Positions 22,973 to 35,456 of a DNA stretch of 64,000 nucleotides are shown here, piece by piece. The translations under genes were made by a program, and so were the position numbers. Each line of letters starts with the position of its first letter. Within the stretch, counting starts at the first letter, position 1. The notes under the pieces are model-generated. The model ran no database searches, had not been told where the DNA came from, and saw nothing but the letters and a program-made list of their open reading frames with translations. The stretch is from NCBI GenBank assembly GCA_021399445.1, contig JAJTUQ010000015.1, positions 267,137 through 331,136 of the forward strand, read 5' to 3'. This DNA is from Xylogone sp. PMI_703. Taxonomy: Eukaryota > Ascomycota > Leotiomycetes.

Positions 22973-23697
22973 CTTCGGAAGATTTAATAAGGTGTGCGGT
23001 TCATCGACTAAAAGGTGATCAGAGGTTAGCGTAGTCTTTGGGCCGTAGACGCTGGTGCCGTTGAAATCATCCGGCAACAATCCGCGCAGGATAGGGATAG
23101 CATAAAGCAATGGAGCGGAAGGCTATTTCGAAGTTATCAATAATATTGTTCTCCCATGTAATTCGGCTGGAACCACGACAATAACCTGCTTGAGTCTGAT
23201 GTGCGTGGATCTGATGCAGTAGCAATAGTGTCGTGGTAGAAAATCAACTCTCTAATACACTGAATGCAAAATAATACTCAGTGGAGACAAGTTCTCTGGG
23301 TATTGATACTGAATACTAGATACTAAATATAGCTAGAACTATATGCTAACTACGGATTAGTGCCTGCGGACAGGGATTCCAGGGATAGTGATATTAAATA
23401 CAGTATCGGGACAGATTTACTAATATCGAATGCCAGTAATACGACGTATCGAATCTCGTTTTCTTTTGACTTGGTTTTGGTTTTGGTATATTGTACGATC
23501 TCTCGAGGTGTTGTGCGGTATCCCACTCAGGATGACTGCTACACCATGGAGCCTCCAGTGCAACAGAATAAATCGCTCCACTACAAGCGCTTGTTGTCTT
23601 CGCTGAGCTTTACAACATTCGATGGTGACGATGATTAGAAGATATCGCCGCTATCACTTCCGGTTGCCCATGGCTATGAAGATATGGTGAAGGATGA
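22973..23697. other. Intergenic region between divergent genes
   Basis: This is the upstream region shared by the F-box/LRR gene (minus) and the MFS remnant (plus). A short frame from an ATG near 23546 (MEPPVQQNKSLHYKR...) could be a first exon of the MFS gene, but no convincing splice joins it. Confidence 0.4.
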
Positions 23698-25290
23698 TCT
23701 CCAGGCTTCCGTTCAGCCTGGCACGAAGTAGGCTTCACCTTCTCGCTAGCTATGTCACAGATTTTAACGGTATAGTCTAGTTAAGGCCATCCCTCTTGTA
23801 CAACTCCATGACTAAATTATGTAGGAATCCTTCGTGTCTGGGTTCACAGTTATACTGCCTGGTCTCATTCAGAGCCATATTGTCCCTGAGTCCTCATCAA
23901 TTTGGCCGGCAAGCGTGTTTTCATTGGCGGTCGCCTCTACTACACTCGTCTTTGGTCGGCTTGCGGACATGTATGGTGGCCGACGCGTTTATATTGCTGG
24001 CTCGGTCTGGCTCGCGATATGGAGCATAGTGATTGGCTTCATTAAGACTGAAGCCCTGCTCAATCTCTCGCGAGCCTTTCAGGGGATCGGTGCGTCAGCC
24101 GTCCTGCCATCAGGCCTCATGTTAATGGGCACTACCTGTCGCCCCGGGACGCGTAAGAATATAGTGTTTTCCATCTACGGCGCTTGCGCCCCTCTGGGCT
24201 TTTTCACTGCAATCTTCGTTTCTGGAGCTGCTGGAGATCTCATCACTTGGCGCGCATATTTCTAGCTCGGGGCAGGCCTAGCGGCGATAACCTCGTTTGT
24301 CTCATACTTTACTCTGCCCCGGGCCAGGTTGCCAAACGGGAATAGCGCAGAGCATCCCGGCGCTCGAGGCTTCGAAGGGCCCGGTAACAGAACCCCACAA
24401 CAGGTATGTGAGATTAAGATGGACTATATCGGCGCCGCTAGTCTATTCTTTTGCTTGAACCTTGTCCTGCTCGCTTTAATCGCTTCCTCACAAGCACCAC
24501 ATCACTGGGGAACCCCCTTACGTTTATACATGCTTTGCCCTCGGAATTTGTTTAATCCCGGTTACCATATATATGGAGGGATGGATTGCAGAATATCCCC
24601 TTATTCCGTCTTATTTCCTCCGCACTTCTCAGATTCCCGTCTTGATTTTTAGCCTATTTCTCTTCTATGGCTGTTCAAGTGTCTTCTTACTTTACGCAAG
24701 CCAATTCATGGAACAAATAATGGGAGCAAGTACCCTTGAAGTTGTTGCCCGGCATGCCCCTATGGCAGTTGGAGGTTGCGTGATCTCTATTTTTAGTGGG
24801 TATATACTTCATCTCCTTCCTGGGAGTGTACTCCTGGTCATTGCAGGCTGTGCATGGATAACTGCCCCCTCTGCTATTTGCAACCGCACCAATTGATGCA
24901 ACTTACTGGTCATACATCTTCCCATCAATGCTATGCGCAACAATGGGCATCGATGTCACCTTTGATATTTGCAATGTTTACATCACAACTTCAACTCCTC
25001 ATGACCGGCAAGGATTTTCCGGAGCTGTCGCAGCATTCCTTCCACATTTTGGGGGCGCCATTTGCCCCATCATTGGTGATATTATCCAGCGTAATACCGA
25101 ACCATCTGTTGGAATTCGGAAGAGCTACCAGGCGGTCTTCTGGATGCAGGTAGGCTGCGCTGTTGTGGCGACCTTAGCTTTAATCGGGTCTGTAAGAATC
25201 GACAGAGCTAAGAGTGATTTGACATTCGAGGAAAAAATAGAGCAGAGCCGGAAAAATATTGAGCTTATGGATAGGTGTGTCCTAGCCTGA
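23698..25290 (+). pseudogene. MFS transporter (DHA2-like drug/H+ antiporter), broken
   Basis: The translation follows a major facilitator from a pre-TM segment to the C-terminus. A 55-nt intron (23770-23824, GTATAG...TGTAG, with ACTAAAT upstream of the acceptor) joins QILT to ESFVSGFTVILPGL. Motif A appears as GRLADMYGGRRVYIAG near 23954, followed by RAFQGIGASAVLPSG. The gene is damaged: a TAG at 24263-24265 lies inside the WRAYF*LGAGLAA helix, there is a +1 shift in the C run at 24513-24517, and another +1 shift in the C run at 24865-24869. Each is followed by clean homologous sequence in the new frame. The true start is not identified. Substrate is unknown; fungal DHA2 proteins export toxins or metabolites. 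Confidence 0.88.
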
Positions 25291-26529
25291 CACTAGTGAT
25301 ACCTCTCCAAGCCATGGCCTAGCCCGTGCATCGGTAGTTGGGCCATTTATGCATGGTCCGGCAAATATGCCAATACACCATGGCTTCCCGTTCGGCGGTA
25401 CACGTGTAGCGCAACAATCGACCGTAAAGTCTTTTTACAGGGGCTATAATTTTTGTGTATTTCATTCACGTCTAATTGTATTGACTACGGTATTCCCCCT
25501 CTCCCGCTCTTCCCTAGGCCTTTAGAACTCTTAGATTAATAGTCAGCAAAAACCAGTACTAGAGGACAATCCTGACAACTAGCCCTAGATATGACCATCT
25601 TAAAACGATATATTCTACCACAATTCCCCACTTGAAATACTGAAGCTCTATTATTATACACATTCATACAAAATACCTCAACTCTTTGCCTTGTAGAAGC
25701 GTATCTGGCAACCGAGGTTAAACTGACTTTCTCGTGTGAGAATGTCAAGGAGTTCGAATCCAGTTGGCTCTAAGTCGAGAGAGGTTTATAAGGAGATTCC
25801 CCGTGGACTAGTATCATCATGTATTGCACAATCAACAGTCTCGGCCATGTGCAATATACGTATACGAACTAACCTCTTCCTGGTACCGTTAATTGACTCT
25901 GAGGATGGAGCCAATTTTGAGTTCACGATCGACGAAAAGGGCTGTCAACCCCCTTTAACCACGAAACATAACGATATTGCTTCCGTTCCTCTTACACAAC
26001 CTTTGCTTATTCGAGATGAATTTCAACTCTATAGATCGATCAATCTCGAGCTCTAGTCAACTGAGCATGCTGGGTACAAAGAGAGCGTCTGCTTCATCTA
26101 TCCCTGTTGCGGAGTGGCTTATATATCTAGTAGAATCCTAATGATACAAAGTTTCCACCTCCCTAACACACCCCAGGTATCCGGGGCCAGAGGAAAGATT
26201 TTCGAATAAAGTATGGCCCGATTGTTTTCGATATGAGGACTGGGTATCCGAAGTCAGGAACGGAAGCCACTGGGCACAGCTGATAAAGGTGCATGTAGAA
26301 GGGGGCTTTTCAGGCGAGATACGGAAGATAATCGATTTGACTGTAGGTTATCTTATCGGTGCAACTGGAGTGGGGAACACTTTTCGAGTAGCTCTGCCGT
26401 CAAAACTACTCTATCTTAGGGTGTAAACGGCTTGTGGAAGTTGGGGAAAAGAAAGCCACCATGGTCGGAAACTATGGTTGTGAGAAGGAAAATCTAGTAA
26501 GGTTATACAGGTTTGGGCATATGCTATTA
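25291..26529. other. Gene-free stretch
   Basis: No recognised gene. A frame at 25736-26056 (106 codons, plus) and a start-less open stretch around 26130-26425 have unremarkable translations. Confidence 0.45.
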
Positions 26530-26671
26530 ATCGTCGGCTCTCTTCGCTTAATCGGCCTTCATTTCTAGTCGTTTTCTCCTAGTCGGTGGAAGCGATCGTG
26601 ACCAGCAAGCGAATGTGACTTTTTGTAATTTTGTATGCGTTTCGCATAGTAAAAAAAAATCGATTTCATCG
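26530..26671 (+). repeat. Left terminal inverted repeat of pogo-like element
   Basis: 142 bp, paired with 28767-28908; it ends with an A run and ATCGATTTCATCG. Confidence 0.95.
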
Positions 26672-26694
26672 CAACTCTTCACAACAAGATAACT

Positions 26695-28763
26695 ATGTCT
26701 ATTTCACTTAAAGAGTGTTATGCAAAGGCCAAAGAATGGTTATCCGAAAACCCTAACGAGAGCCTTTATGTAACGGCCAAGATATTCAAGGTTAATAGGT
26801 CAACTTTGGCTATGGCCAAAAAGCGGGGTACTCTATTCAGTACCAGATCCCATCAACGAGGAGGCCAAAATCGAATATTAACGGTTACCCAGGGGCAAGC
26901 TGTTCATTTTTATATCAAATCATTACTCGATAATAGCCAATTACCTACTAAAGATATTATATTTAGTGTTATCTGTCATATGCGTAAAGAAGTTAATTAA
27001 TCTTCTCTAACCATAAGTTAGTTCCGGAAGTGGTGAAAGAGTTAACTATACTTTCACAAAATCAAGACTAAACCGATAACACATAATAGAATTGTAGCTC
27101 AAGATTATAAAGATGTAATAGATTGGTTCAAGCAGTTCAAAGCTATAGTTAAGCATTATAAAATTCATAGCAAGAATCTTTATAATTTCGATGAATCTGG
27201 GTTCAGAATAGGGTGCCCAAAAGGGGTAAAAGTATTAGTTCCTATAGAAGTCACTGAGGTAAGATTTTTCTTTATATATTTTATATAAAAGAACGTCTTT
27301 TCTAATATTAATAGCTTTATTCGTTAAGCCCTGAAAACCGAAGGTCAATTACTATGATCGAAATTATACGTACAGATAGAGAAGGCCGTATTCTACCAGT
27401 AATTGTTGTTCAGGGCAAATATCATATAGATTCCTGGTATAGCAAAGGCAGGCTGAATAGGCCAGAGTTAATTAAATTGACAGATAATGGTTATACAAAT
27501 GATTATGTTATTATTCAATGACTTCAACACTTTATTAAATATACAAAAACTAGCTCAGATCAACCATATAAACTTTTTCTTATGGACGGCCATAGTAGCC
27601 ATATTTCACCAGACTTTGCCTTACTGGCTAGAAAGCATAATGTAGTCCCATTAACATTTCTAGCTTATCTTACACACTGTATATAACCTTTAGACGTAAG
27701 AGTATTTCAGCCATATAAACACTGGCATAATAAAGCGGTTCAACGTGCAGCAAAGTCTTTAGATTTTGACTACTCAATTACTTCCTTTTTTCGAGATTTG
27801 CCTCAAATTCGAAGACAGACTTTTACTAAATCTATTATTCGAAATGCGTTCAAGAAGTCTGGCATGCATCCTTTGCGTAAGAGTATTACCTTTGAGCTTA
27901 TGAATAAGTATGCTAAAGAGCCTGAAATCAAACCAACAGAGCCAGATTTACCTAAACTGGGCACACCTAGAATTATACGACAGGTTCAGTATCAGATGGA
28001 CGAGCTTAAAGATAAGGTTATAGATGTTCTCAGCTCTCCTTCCCAGCGGAAGTTCGAGTCTTTCATAAAAAGCACTCATACAGTGTTAGAGGAAGGAGAA
28101 TTTACTAAGTTTGAGCTGTCTACTATACACAAAAGGCTTAAAGATATTATAACCAGGAAGCCACAGAACTGTAGAAGGCTTCAGAAAGGAGGAGAGTTAA
28201 CTGCAGAGTGGGCAACGTCTGCTAAAGAGGAAAAAGAGCACAAACTGGCAGAGAAGGAAGCTAATAAGGAGGCAAGAATGCTGAAAAAGATAGCCAACCA
28301 GGAGAAGAAAGAGCAAAAGGCTGCTTGGGTAGCATGGCGCAAAAAGGAAAGACTTAGAAAAAAGGCCATAAAAGAGTGGAATAGTGTCTTAGGCGCTCCG
28401 GTTTCGTATAAGGAGTATACTCCTCCACCATTCCCAGAGCCTGGGAAAGAAGTTCAAGGCCCTGAACCAGCAAATACAGGCCTACAGGTCGAGTCTGGAC
28501 CACCGGAAGAGGTAAATATATTGCCTCAGGGCAAGTAAGTCATGCAGGGAGCAATACCTGTACAAGCGCGGACTTCCTTTGGGGTAATAGAGCAGGAGGA
28601 GGAGGGGGAGGAGGAGTGGGAAGAGGAAGAATATATAAGCTTAAATATTGATGGAGATGGCTATGAATCAGTAGATTCAAGCAATTCAAGCGATTCAAAC
28701 AATTCAATGCTAGCTTCATCGGAATCAGATATATCAGAGGAGGGGGAATATTTTGTATTATAG
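26695..28763 (+). pseudogene. Pogo/Fot1-like DDE transposase, multiply interrupted
   Basis: It starts at the ATG at 26695 (MSISLKECYAKAKEW, a psq/CENP-B-type helix-turn-helix start). A 56-nt intron (27259-27314, GTAAGA...TAATAG, TCTAAT branch) joins PIEVTE to LYSLSPENRRSIT. Catalytic residues are visible: D in NFDESGFR (near 27190), D in LFLMDGHSSH (near 27584) and D in PLDVRVFQPYKHW (near 27691). The C-terminal part is lysine-rich coiled coil followed by an acidic glutamate/serine tail ending at 28763. In-frame stops occur at 26998, 27019, 27034, 27043, 27519, 27684 and 28536. The last three can be explained by CpA-to-TpA changes (TGG to TGA, CAA to TAA), as RIP produces. Confidence 0.9.
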
Positions 28764-28766
28764 TTA

Positions 28767-28908
28767 CGATGAAATCGATTTTTTTTTACTATGTGAAACG
28801 CATACAAAATTACAAAAAGTCACATTCGCTTGCTGGTCACGATCGCTTCCACCGACTAGGAGAAAACGACTAGAAATGAAGGCCGATTAAGCGAAGAGAG
28901 CCGACGAT
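28767..28908 (-). repeat. Right terminal inverted repeat of pogo-like element
   Basis: Reverse complement of 26530-26671 with a single mismatch; followed by the TA target duplication. Confidence 0.95.
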
Positions 28909-28910
28909 TA

Positions 28911-31900
28911 ATGTAATATTGCGATAACCAAACCACAACATATCATCACATCGAGGCGGGGTCATCGCGCGACAATAAGCCTATAACAATATATGGTACT
29001 AGGCATAATTATAAGTATGGCTATACGTGCCACCAATATTCTAAATTCGCAGTGCAATTCAATCGCATGTGTGTTAGTTATTAAGGTAGCCCTATATAAC
29101 CTTTCAATAGTTAACAAACAAACTGACAACCCAATACAACGTCTAGCGAGTATACAACAAGTTTTTAAATCCTTCATATCCTTTCTGTTTGTTCAGTAGG
29201 ACAATCAATACTGGGACACCTCGACTGGTAAAGGAGGGGGAAGATTGTGCCGGGGATGACTTTCGTAGATCATGTTGTATATGATCGTATCACTATAGGT
29301 CTTCCTCGCAGAGCTAAGCTTGGGGGGGAGGGAATACGTGTTTAGAAGAAAAAGAAAAGAAAAAGAAAGCAGCCCTCTTGTTACAGTATTTCGGAGAGTT
29401 AATTTGAATAGATTTAATTTAGATAATTAAATATGTAATATCAGCATATATCCCCTTTAAAGCCGTCTGTAAGATCAGTTTGATGTCACATGAATACAAT
29501 TAAACTCAAAATGATTTTGTAACCCATCTCTCATGCTCACGCCGTTTCTTGCTCGCTTTTACCACGAAATATGAGATGGTCCTCGTAGAATTTTAACATC
29601 TGTCCTATTTTAGCAGGAATCGAAAATGAGAGATTCTAGGTATTGACCTTCTGTGGACACAGCAAATAAGTTGATGAAGGCGGAGAGTGCCTCGTCTTAG
29701 TCCCATCTATCCATTCGATGTACACCCATATTTCGTCTCCTTCTTTGTCCATCCTGATGCTGTGGACCTCGTCATCTCGATTATTAACACTGACAGGCAC
29801 AGGTTCTTTAGTCCCTGCTCTTCGGTTCAATTTCCCATAATTTTGGTTGATAGGCCGTTTTCTAAGATTCGGCATCGAGGAATAAATCTGATTATACCGT
29901 TAACAACAGGGGGCAAGGGCCTCTAAATATTTGTATCATCAAAGAGGTTATTATTACATTATATGGGGTAATAGTTAATGGGTTGAAATACTACGATGCG
30001 TTAGTACGATTATTCAGTCTTGATAACTCCTTCAGTTACCGTAATTATAAAAGTCTTGAAATCTAGCCACCGCTATCAATTACTCAATGACTTCTCATAC
30101 GGTGTTTTACCCCAACTCTTAACGCTCGAAAGAGATTAAAGGTTTCTTAGCTTTAAAATATAGGGTAGACACCAACAAAAATTTCCCGGTTGCTATAATA
30201 CAGCATAAACATTCAAAGTGACGACATATGACGAATTTAGCAGCTAGTAATACTTTAGGATGACGTGCTTCCTTACTTCATATCTGAGAAAGCTACCATG
30301 ATGACCAGCTAAGCCAGCACGCCACATCTTGTGATAACGAGGCAATTTACTCTCAGTTAGCCGATCAACCATCCGGAGAGTTTTCGGCTTGCAATTATAC
30401 GGCGTGTAATTTGTGGGAGGAAGGTAGAATTACGGAAACGCAAAGAGCACGGCTGTATCTTTAGAATCTTTAAATCGCCTACGAGTACGAGTCGGTTAGC
30501 CGTGGCATGGCCGTGCAGAACCGTACAGACGGATAATGATGCGGCAGAACTATAACTTCCAAATATTGTAACTGGTTCTACTGTCTGCTAAATATGAGGG
30601 GTGCGTAGTAGCAATCCTAAGTACTCAAAACGACAAGAAGAGGTACTTCTAGCATTTTTACCTGCTTTATGGTTTCAGGTTTACCGTATTGCTGATTTGA
30701 GTAATTTTAGACTAAGTAAAGTAGACCCCAGCAACATGAAGTGATAGCGCTTACTCTGTTCCATCTAGCAATTTCAAAGTATGAAACTCAATCAAAGGAT
30801 TGTATTAAACGTAAACGTTATGCGCTATCAAAATTCCAACGGTAATTTATAAAGATATTATTTTATCACTTTGTAAAAGATCTAAAGGAGTGTAATCGAC
30901 GCGTTTAATAAACGTGATGCATTTTGCCCAATTACTTAAATCATTATTGCCTGGTAGAAATAAGCCAAGTGGACTGTGAAATATCTTCAACATCTGCAAC
31001 CAAAATAGAAAAATACGTGGACAACTTCAATGCGTACTTCAACTTAACTAGAGCAGATTCAGGAACACTTGCGTTTCTTGAATGCGCCTCGTGGTACTTG
31101 AATGGCTCGACTTGGGTTATGTTGCTGCTGCTGGCATGGTTGCGTCAAGACCTTCTCGTCTCCAAAATTTAAACCGGTGTGGGGTAATGTTGGCCGTTCA
31201 GAGGATAAATCATTGTAATCTGTTATGGGAACCGGACGGTTTGGCAGCGTGCTTGTATGCATTCCATAATTCACCATAGTAATATCGTTATGGTGAATGC
31301 CAATGGGTCGGGAGATGCAAAGCCCCCTCTGCTTGGATCTGAACCCGGGGAAAGGATTTTCTGGGCCGTGATTCTCAACGTATATCCTATTCCCTACCGA
31401 GTAGAATGGAACACAGAGACACATTGCGTTGATTTGACAATGCTCGATCTAAGGCGTCCTACTTTAACATTATCAACTTGACGTCGAAATCTAGCAGAAG
31501 CTTACTATCTTGAATTTCTCGGACAGAAAGATGTTATTTTCTGTTTAATATATCACCTTTAATTGAAGTTAATCGAAGGCACTTTACGACTATTTATATA
31601 AATTGAAATCCGCCTATTTTGGTTTGCTGGAAATTGTAATATGGGTATGGGGTTGTATGCTGTAGGTCCGGGAACCTGAAAACCCGTGAATGATTCCATA
31701 CGAAGTGGTATTAATGTAATGGGGTTTTAGTGAGCGACCTTCCCAGGTGAATCAAATCATTCTAATTATAGTTACCACTCTACTCATTACGGTACTATCC
31801 AATCATTCCACCAGCCACTTTGAGGGTGTGCTGGGGTATTCCGGTTGTCTATTGACGGAAATTCAAGTCTTTGAGATGAACGGTTACTGTACAATCGTAT

Positions 31901-34900
31901 TATTAAATATAAATTTCCATCATTACTTACGAGAGAAATTATAGACAAATGTTTTGATTTTACAGTAAACGATACTGTATCTAAACTGAAATCACTTCTT
32001 CCCTCGTGCCCTCTTTTGTCTTCGACTGGCCTATCTCTTTCTCGTGCGTCGGGGCAACACATAAGAGGTTAATGTAATGTAAAGATAACTCTACAATTCG
32101 TATTATTCTAAAGTTCATATTTCATCAAGTTGAGTTATATGTATTATAATGTGATCTGACCATTTGGTTTATAGGCACTTCGTCACGGATCAAACCTCGA
32201 TGCGTCATAAAATAGATTTGAGAGATTTATTCGAACAATCCAGCTTGTTCGACAGAGCCCAGCAGCACCCGTGCTTTGTCATCCCCGGCACCAAAACAAG
32301 TTGCCGTGGCGAATTAGTTAATAAAATTCTTTGATGCCTGAGGCTAAACAAATATCCCAATCTCCCCGATTGAGCCGATTTACCGCTCATAGCCAAACGC
32401 TTAGGCCGGTAGCGTACCGGTAATGCTCAAGTGATGACATATTACGGGGTCAACACATTCTACGGTATTACCCATCAATGATTAACAGTCTTATTTCCTC
32501 ACGGTTTATGGATACTCTATTAGCCTATAGCCTGCGCGCTGACTAGTAGACGTATCCTGCTTTTGTTACGAAGTCATCTTGGAAAGGATTTTACAAGCCA
32601 ACCGCAGCACGATAGTCAGCGATGACATTTTGATAGAGTGTTATAAATACGCACGTGATATTGTCGTACAAAGAAGACGATTTCGATTTACACTATATCT
32701 ACGGTAATATAGCGACGTGCACTCCTGTGTGGAGTTATAGTTTAATTGGCACTTAACGGCTATAATATAAATTGCGCGTATTATGGGGCAACCATCACTC
32801 GTCAAGTACGTTTTAAGGTTGGGAGGGGAGGAAGAGAAGAGGTGTAAAAGAAATAAAGGCTGATTTTGCACCAGCACCTCACATTTCTAAAAATTTCCAT
32901 TGTTCGGTTCTGTATCAACAGGCTCATCTTATGGCTCGACATTCGATTTTTACGTTCTTTATGCGAGTTGTATGGATTCTGTGGTTTTGTGAGAGGCTGA
33001 TTTATTATACGATATTGTGCTCGGCCGTTGATGGGACCGGCTATATCATCAGTAAATTGAAGGAATGGAAGAGCGTTCCTAAGAGAAAACTTCGAGGAGA
33101 ACGTGGTCATAATGCGCTGTGCGAAGTTTGAACTTGTTCTGCGGAATATTAGAAATGAAACGCGCATATTAAAAAGAATATATCGGATGGTTATTTTATA
33201 ATTTTTTTGGGTTCCGGATACAGCAGTGGTAGTCTGCTAATTCTTGAAGATATTCGACTGCGCGAGTTGGATAACTGTCGGTACACTCTCATAACGCGTG
33301 GCACGATGTAATACTACGATTACGGTGTGCTATTTGCGTTATATTGAGAGTTGATTAATTGTTGTATCTACGTATGGCGGTCAGGAGGTTTTGCCTGCGG
33401 CTACGGCTCTTGACCGATTAGGTCTAGCGTACGTACATGTGACCTAAATATTTACACGTGACTGGAACCAACAATGACTGATAGAGCACAGCGAATTGAG
33501 TTAAAAACAAAATATTGTGGTAGGGAAACCGCACCCGCATATTCGCGTAATAGTTATTCCGCCGCCGAAACCACCAGCTTGTATACTGTGGTATAGGGGC
33601 AGAGTGGTGGGCAACCAATACAAAGACGTGCCCATGTGGACAAGCGAAGAAATCAGTAGAACACTTCCTATCTAGGTGTATACAGTGGGAAATATAAAAG
33701 CGACCGATGATGCAAAAGGCGGGAGAGAAGGCCAGAAATCTAGCGTATCACCTTGATGAAGGGCAGTGAGCGAGAAGAATTGGAGCCCTGATATAGCAAT
33801 GGTGAAGCAAACAATCGAATATGCGATAGCTACAAAACGTCTGGATTACGAGCCGACAACTGCCGACGATAATAGGTAGTCACGGTCGCAACCAACACTG
33901 AGACCCCGAAAATACCCCTACAACCTAGACTGATAGGCCTCGATTCAGCCACCGAGAAATGGACGCTGTACGATTGGAGAAAGGCCTCCAAGTACACCTA
34001 TCGATACTTAATCATTCGGGAAACCGCTGAACAAGAGTGAATATAGATTGGCAATCAATAACGAGATATGAGAGTGCATAGCATGGCTAGCGCGAGGGAA
34101 GAGTTATTTGTATGGAACTGTACTGCTGTGGTATAGAATTGTAGCGCTAGTGCCCATTTAGGCTTAGCCTGACGGAATAGAACTTCAATCAATCAATCAA
34201 GAGATACAACAACAACTTTCCCTTCCTTTATTGCCACTCTACGGTCTTGCTTATTACAGTCTCAGCGTTGCCATTGCGCGTGCACGTTCTCCCTTTAACA
34301 ATATGACCGTTATGAGAGGCCTAAGCACAGTTACTCACAGCGTTTATCCCTCGTGACGATGAGAGCGAGTCCGAGCCGTAATCTCTGAAGAAGGTTCATG
34401 TGAGCAATAATATGGTTTTGGACCGTATATGTCATACTGCTGTAGATCAAAATACCGTTGTAATTGCCGTCATTCACTAGTCATATCTTTATAATGTCAT
34501 CTTTCGTGCATAAGGAAGACCAGTTAGGTGGGGTTTTCACTTGGAATTTTCGGACACTGATGACCGTCTGCCGGAACAGTAGTGGCTGCGCGTATGGAGA
34601 TACGAACCGTAGACATAACCCCAGCAACTGGCGGAATCGAGAGCCCCGCTAGGTGCGGTCATGTCTCTCATTATCCGGTTATAAATTACACCATAATTAC
34701 ACTGTAGGATAGTATCTAGGTAGTTCTTGATTTCATATCACAGATAGCATACCGGACCTACGCTCTAGCATCAATACATCATCTTTATATATATATATAC
34801 AAGAGTAACCATTCCTGCCGCTTGAAGCCTTTCTTTGGAAATTCGTGTTACTTCCTACACCTCAAGTTTTTCAGGCCTTGAAAGTATATATCTAGGTTAG

Positions 34901-35456
34901 GGGATCTGAAAATTATGCAACATCCATATACAAGAAACGATTACACAAAGGCAATGAAAAGGTATGGCCTGGAGCGATACCATCAAGCAAAGCCTAGATG
35001 TAAGAGTGTGATTCTTGGCTTTTACACTTCTTTACTTCTTTCTCTTCCTTCCTGAGCAGAACGAACTTGCCTGCCTATGTTACAACACCGGCGTCTTTCC
35101 AAGCTAACGGGTATATAGGATTAATACCTGGTTTTACGTAGGGGTATCATAAATTTCCTAGAATCGAAATAGCTCAAATAGATATCACGTAGACGACAAT
35201 CTCGAATACTTGTTGAAATCTTGGGTTCCCTCCTGGGGTATAGACGGCATTTAATAATAGATTACTTACGAAGGAAACTGAAATCTCGATCGTCCGCGAC
35301 GACGGCTTCTTAACAAAAGGCGCGAACAATTCCGGTACATATCCATAAATTAGGGGGCGAATACGGAAAATCGATGTCGTATTCAATAATAACGTCAGGC
35401 CCAACCAGATATTTTACTCGGAAAGTCCACCAGAAGCGCCCCTGCTGGAATCTGCA
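28911..35456. other. Long gene-free stretch
   Basis: No gene was recognised in 6.5 kb. Several frames of 60-120 codons exist (for example 31059-31424 minus, 32802-33167 minus) without domains or supported starts. A purine-rich AAG/AAAG tract lies near 29345-29370 and a dispersed repeat copy at 33520-33635. Confidence 0.5.
33520..33635 (+). repeat. Dispersed repeat, second family, copy 1
   Basis: It shares ordered blocks with 48280-48390: TGGTAGGGA, GCATA, TAATAGTTATTCC, CCGCCGAA, GTATAC and then a GGCAA...AGTAC/CAATAC block. Differences are frequent and mostly transitions. Confidence 0.55.

Larger units (their letters stand above)
26530..28908 (+). mobile_element. Pogo/Fot1-like DNA transposon with 142-bp TIRs
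   Basis: The element is 2379 bp long. The left TIR (26530-26671) and right TIR (28767-28908) match over 142 bp with one difference (G at 26644 against A in the other arm). The tips read ATCGTCGGCTC. A TA dinucleotide flanks each end (28... on the left: 26528-26529; on the right: 28909-28910), the target duplication of the Tc1/mariner-pogo group. It encodes a DDE transposase with several stops. TIRs of this length are long for Fot1-type elements. The near-identity of the arms suggests the copy is young or has been homogenised. Confidence 0.93.
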
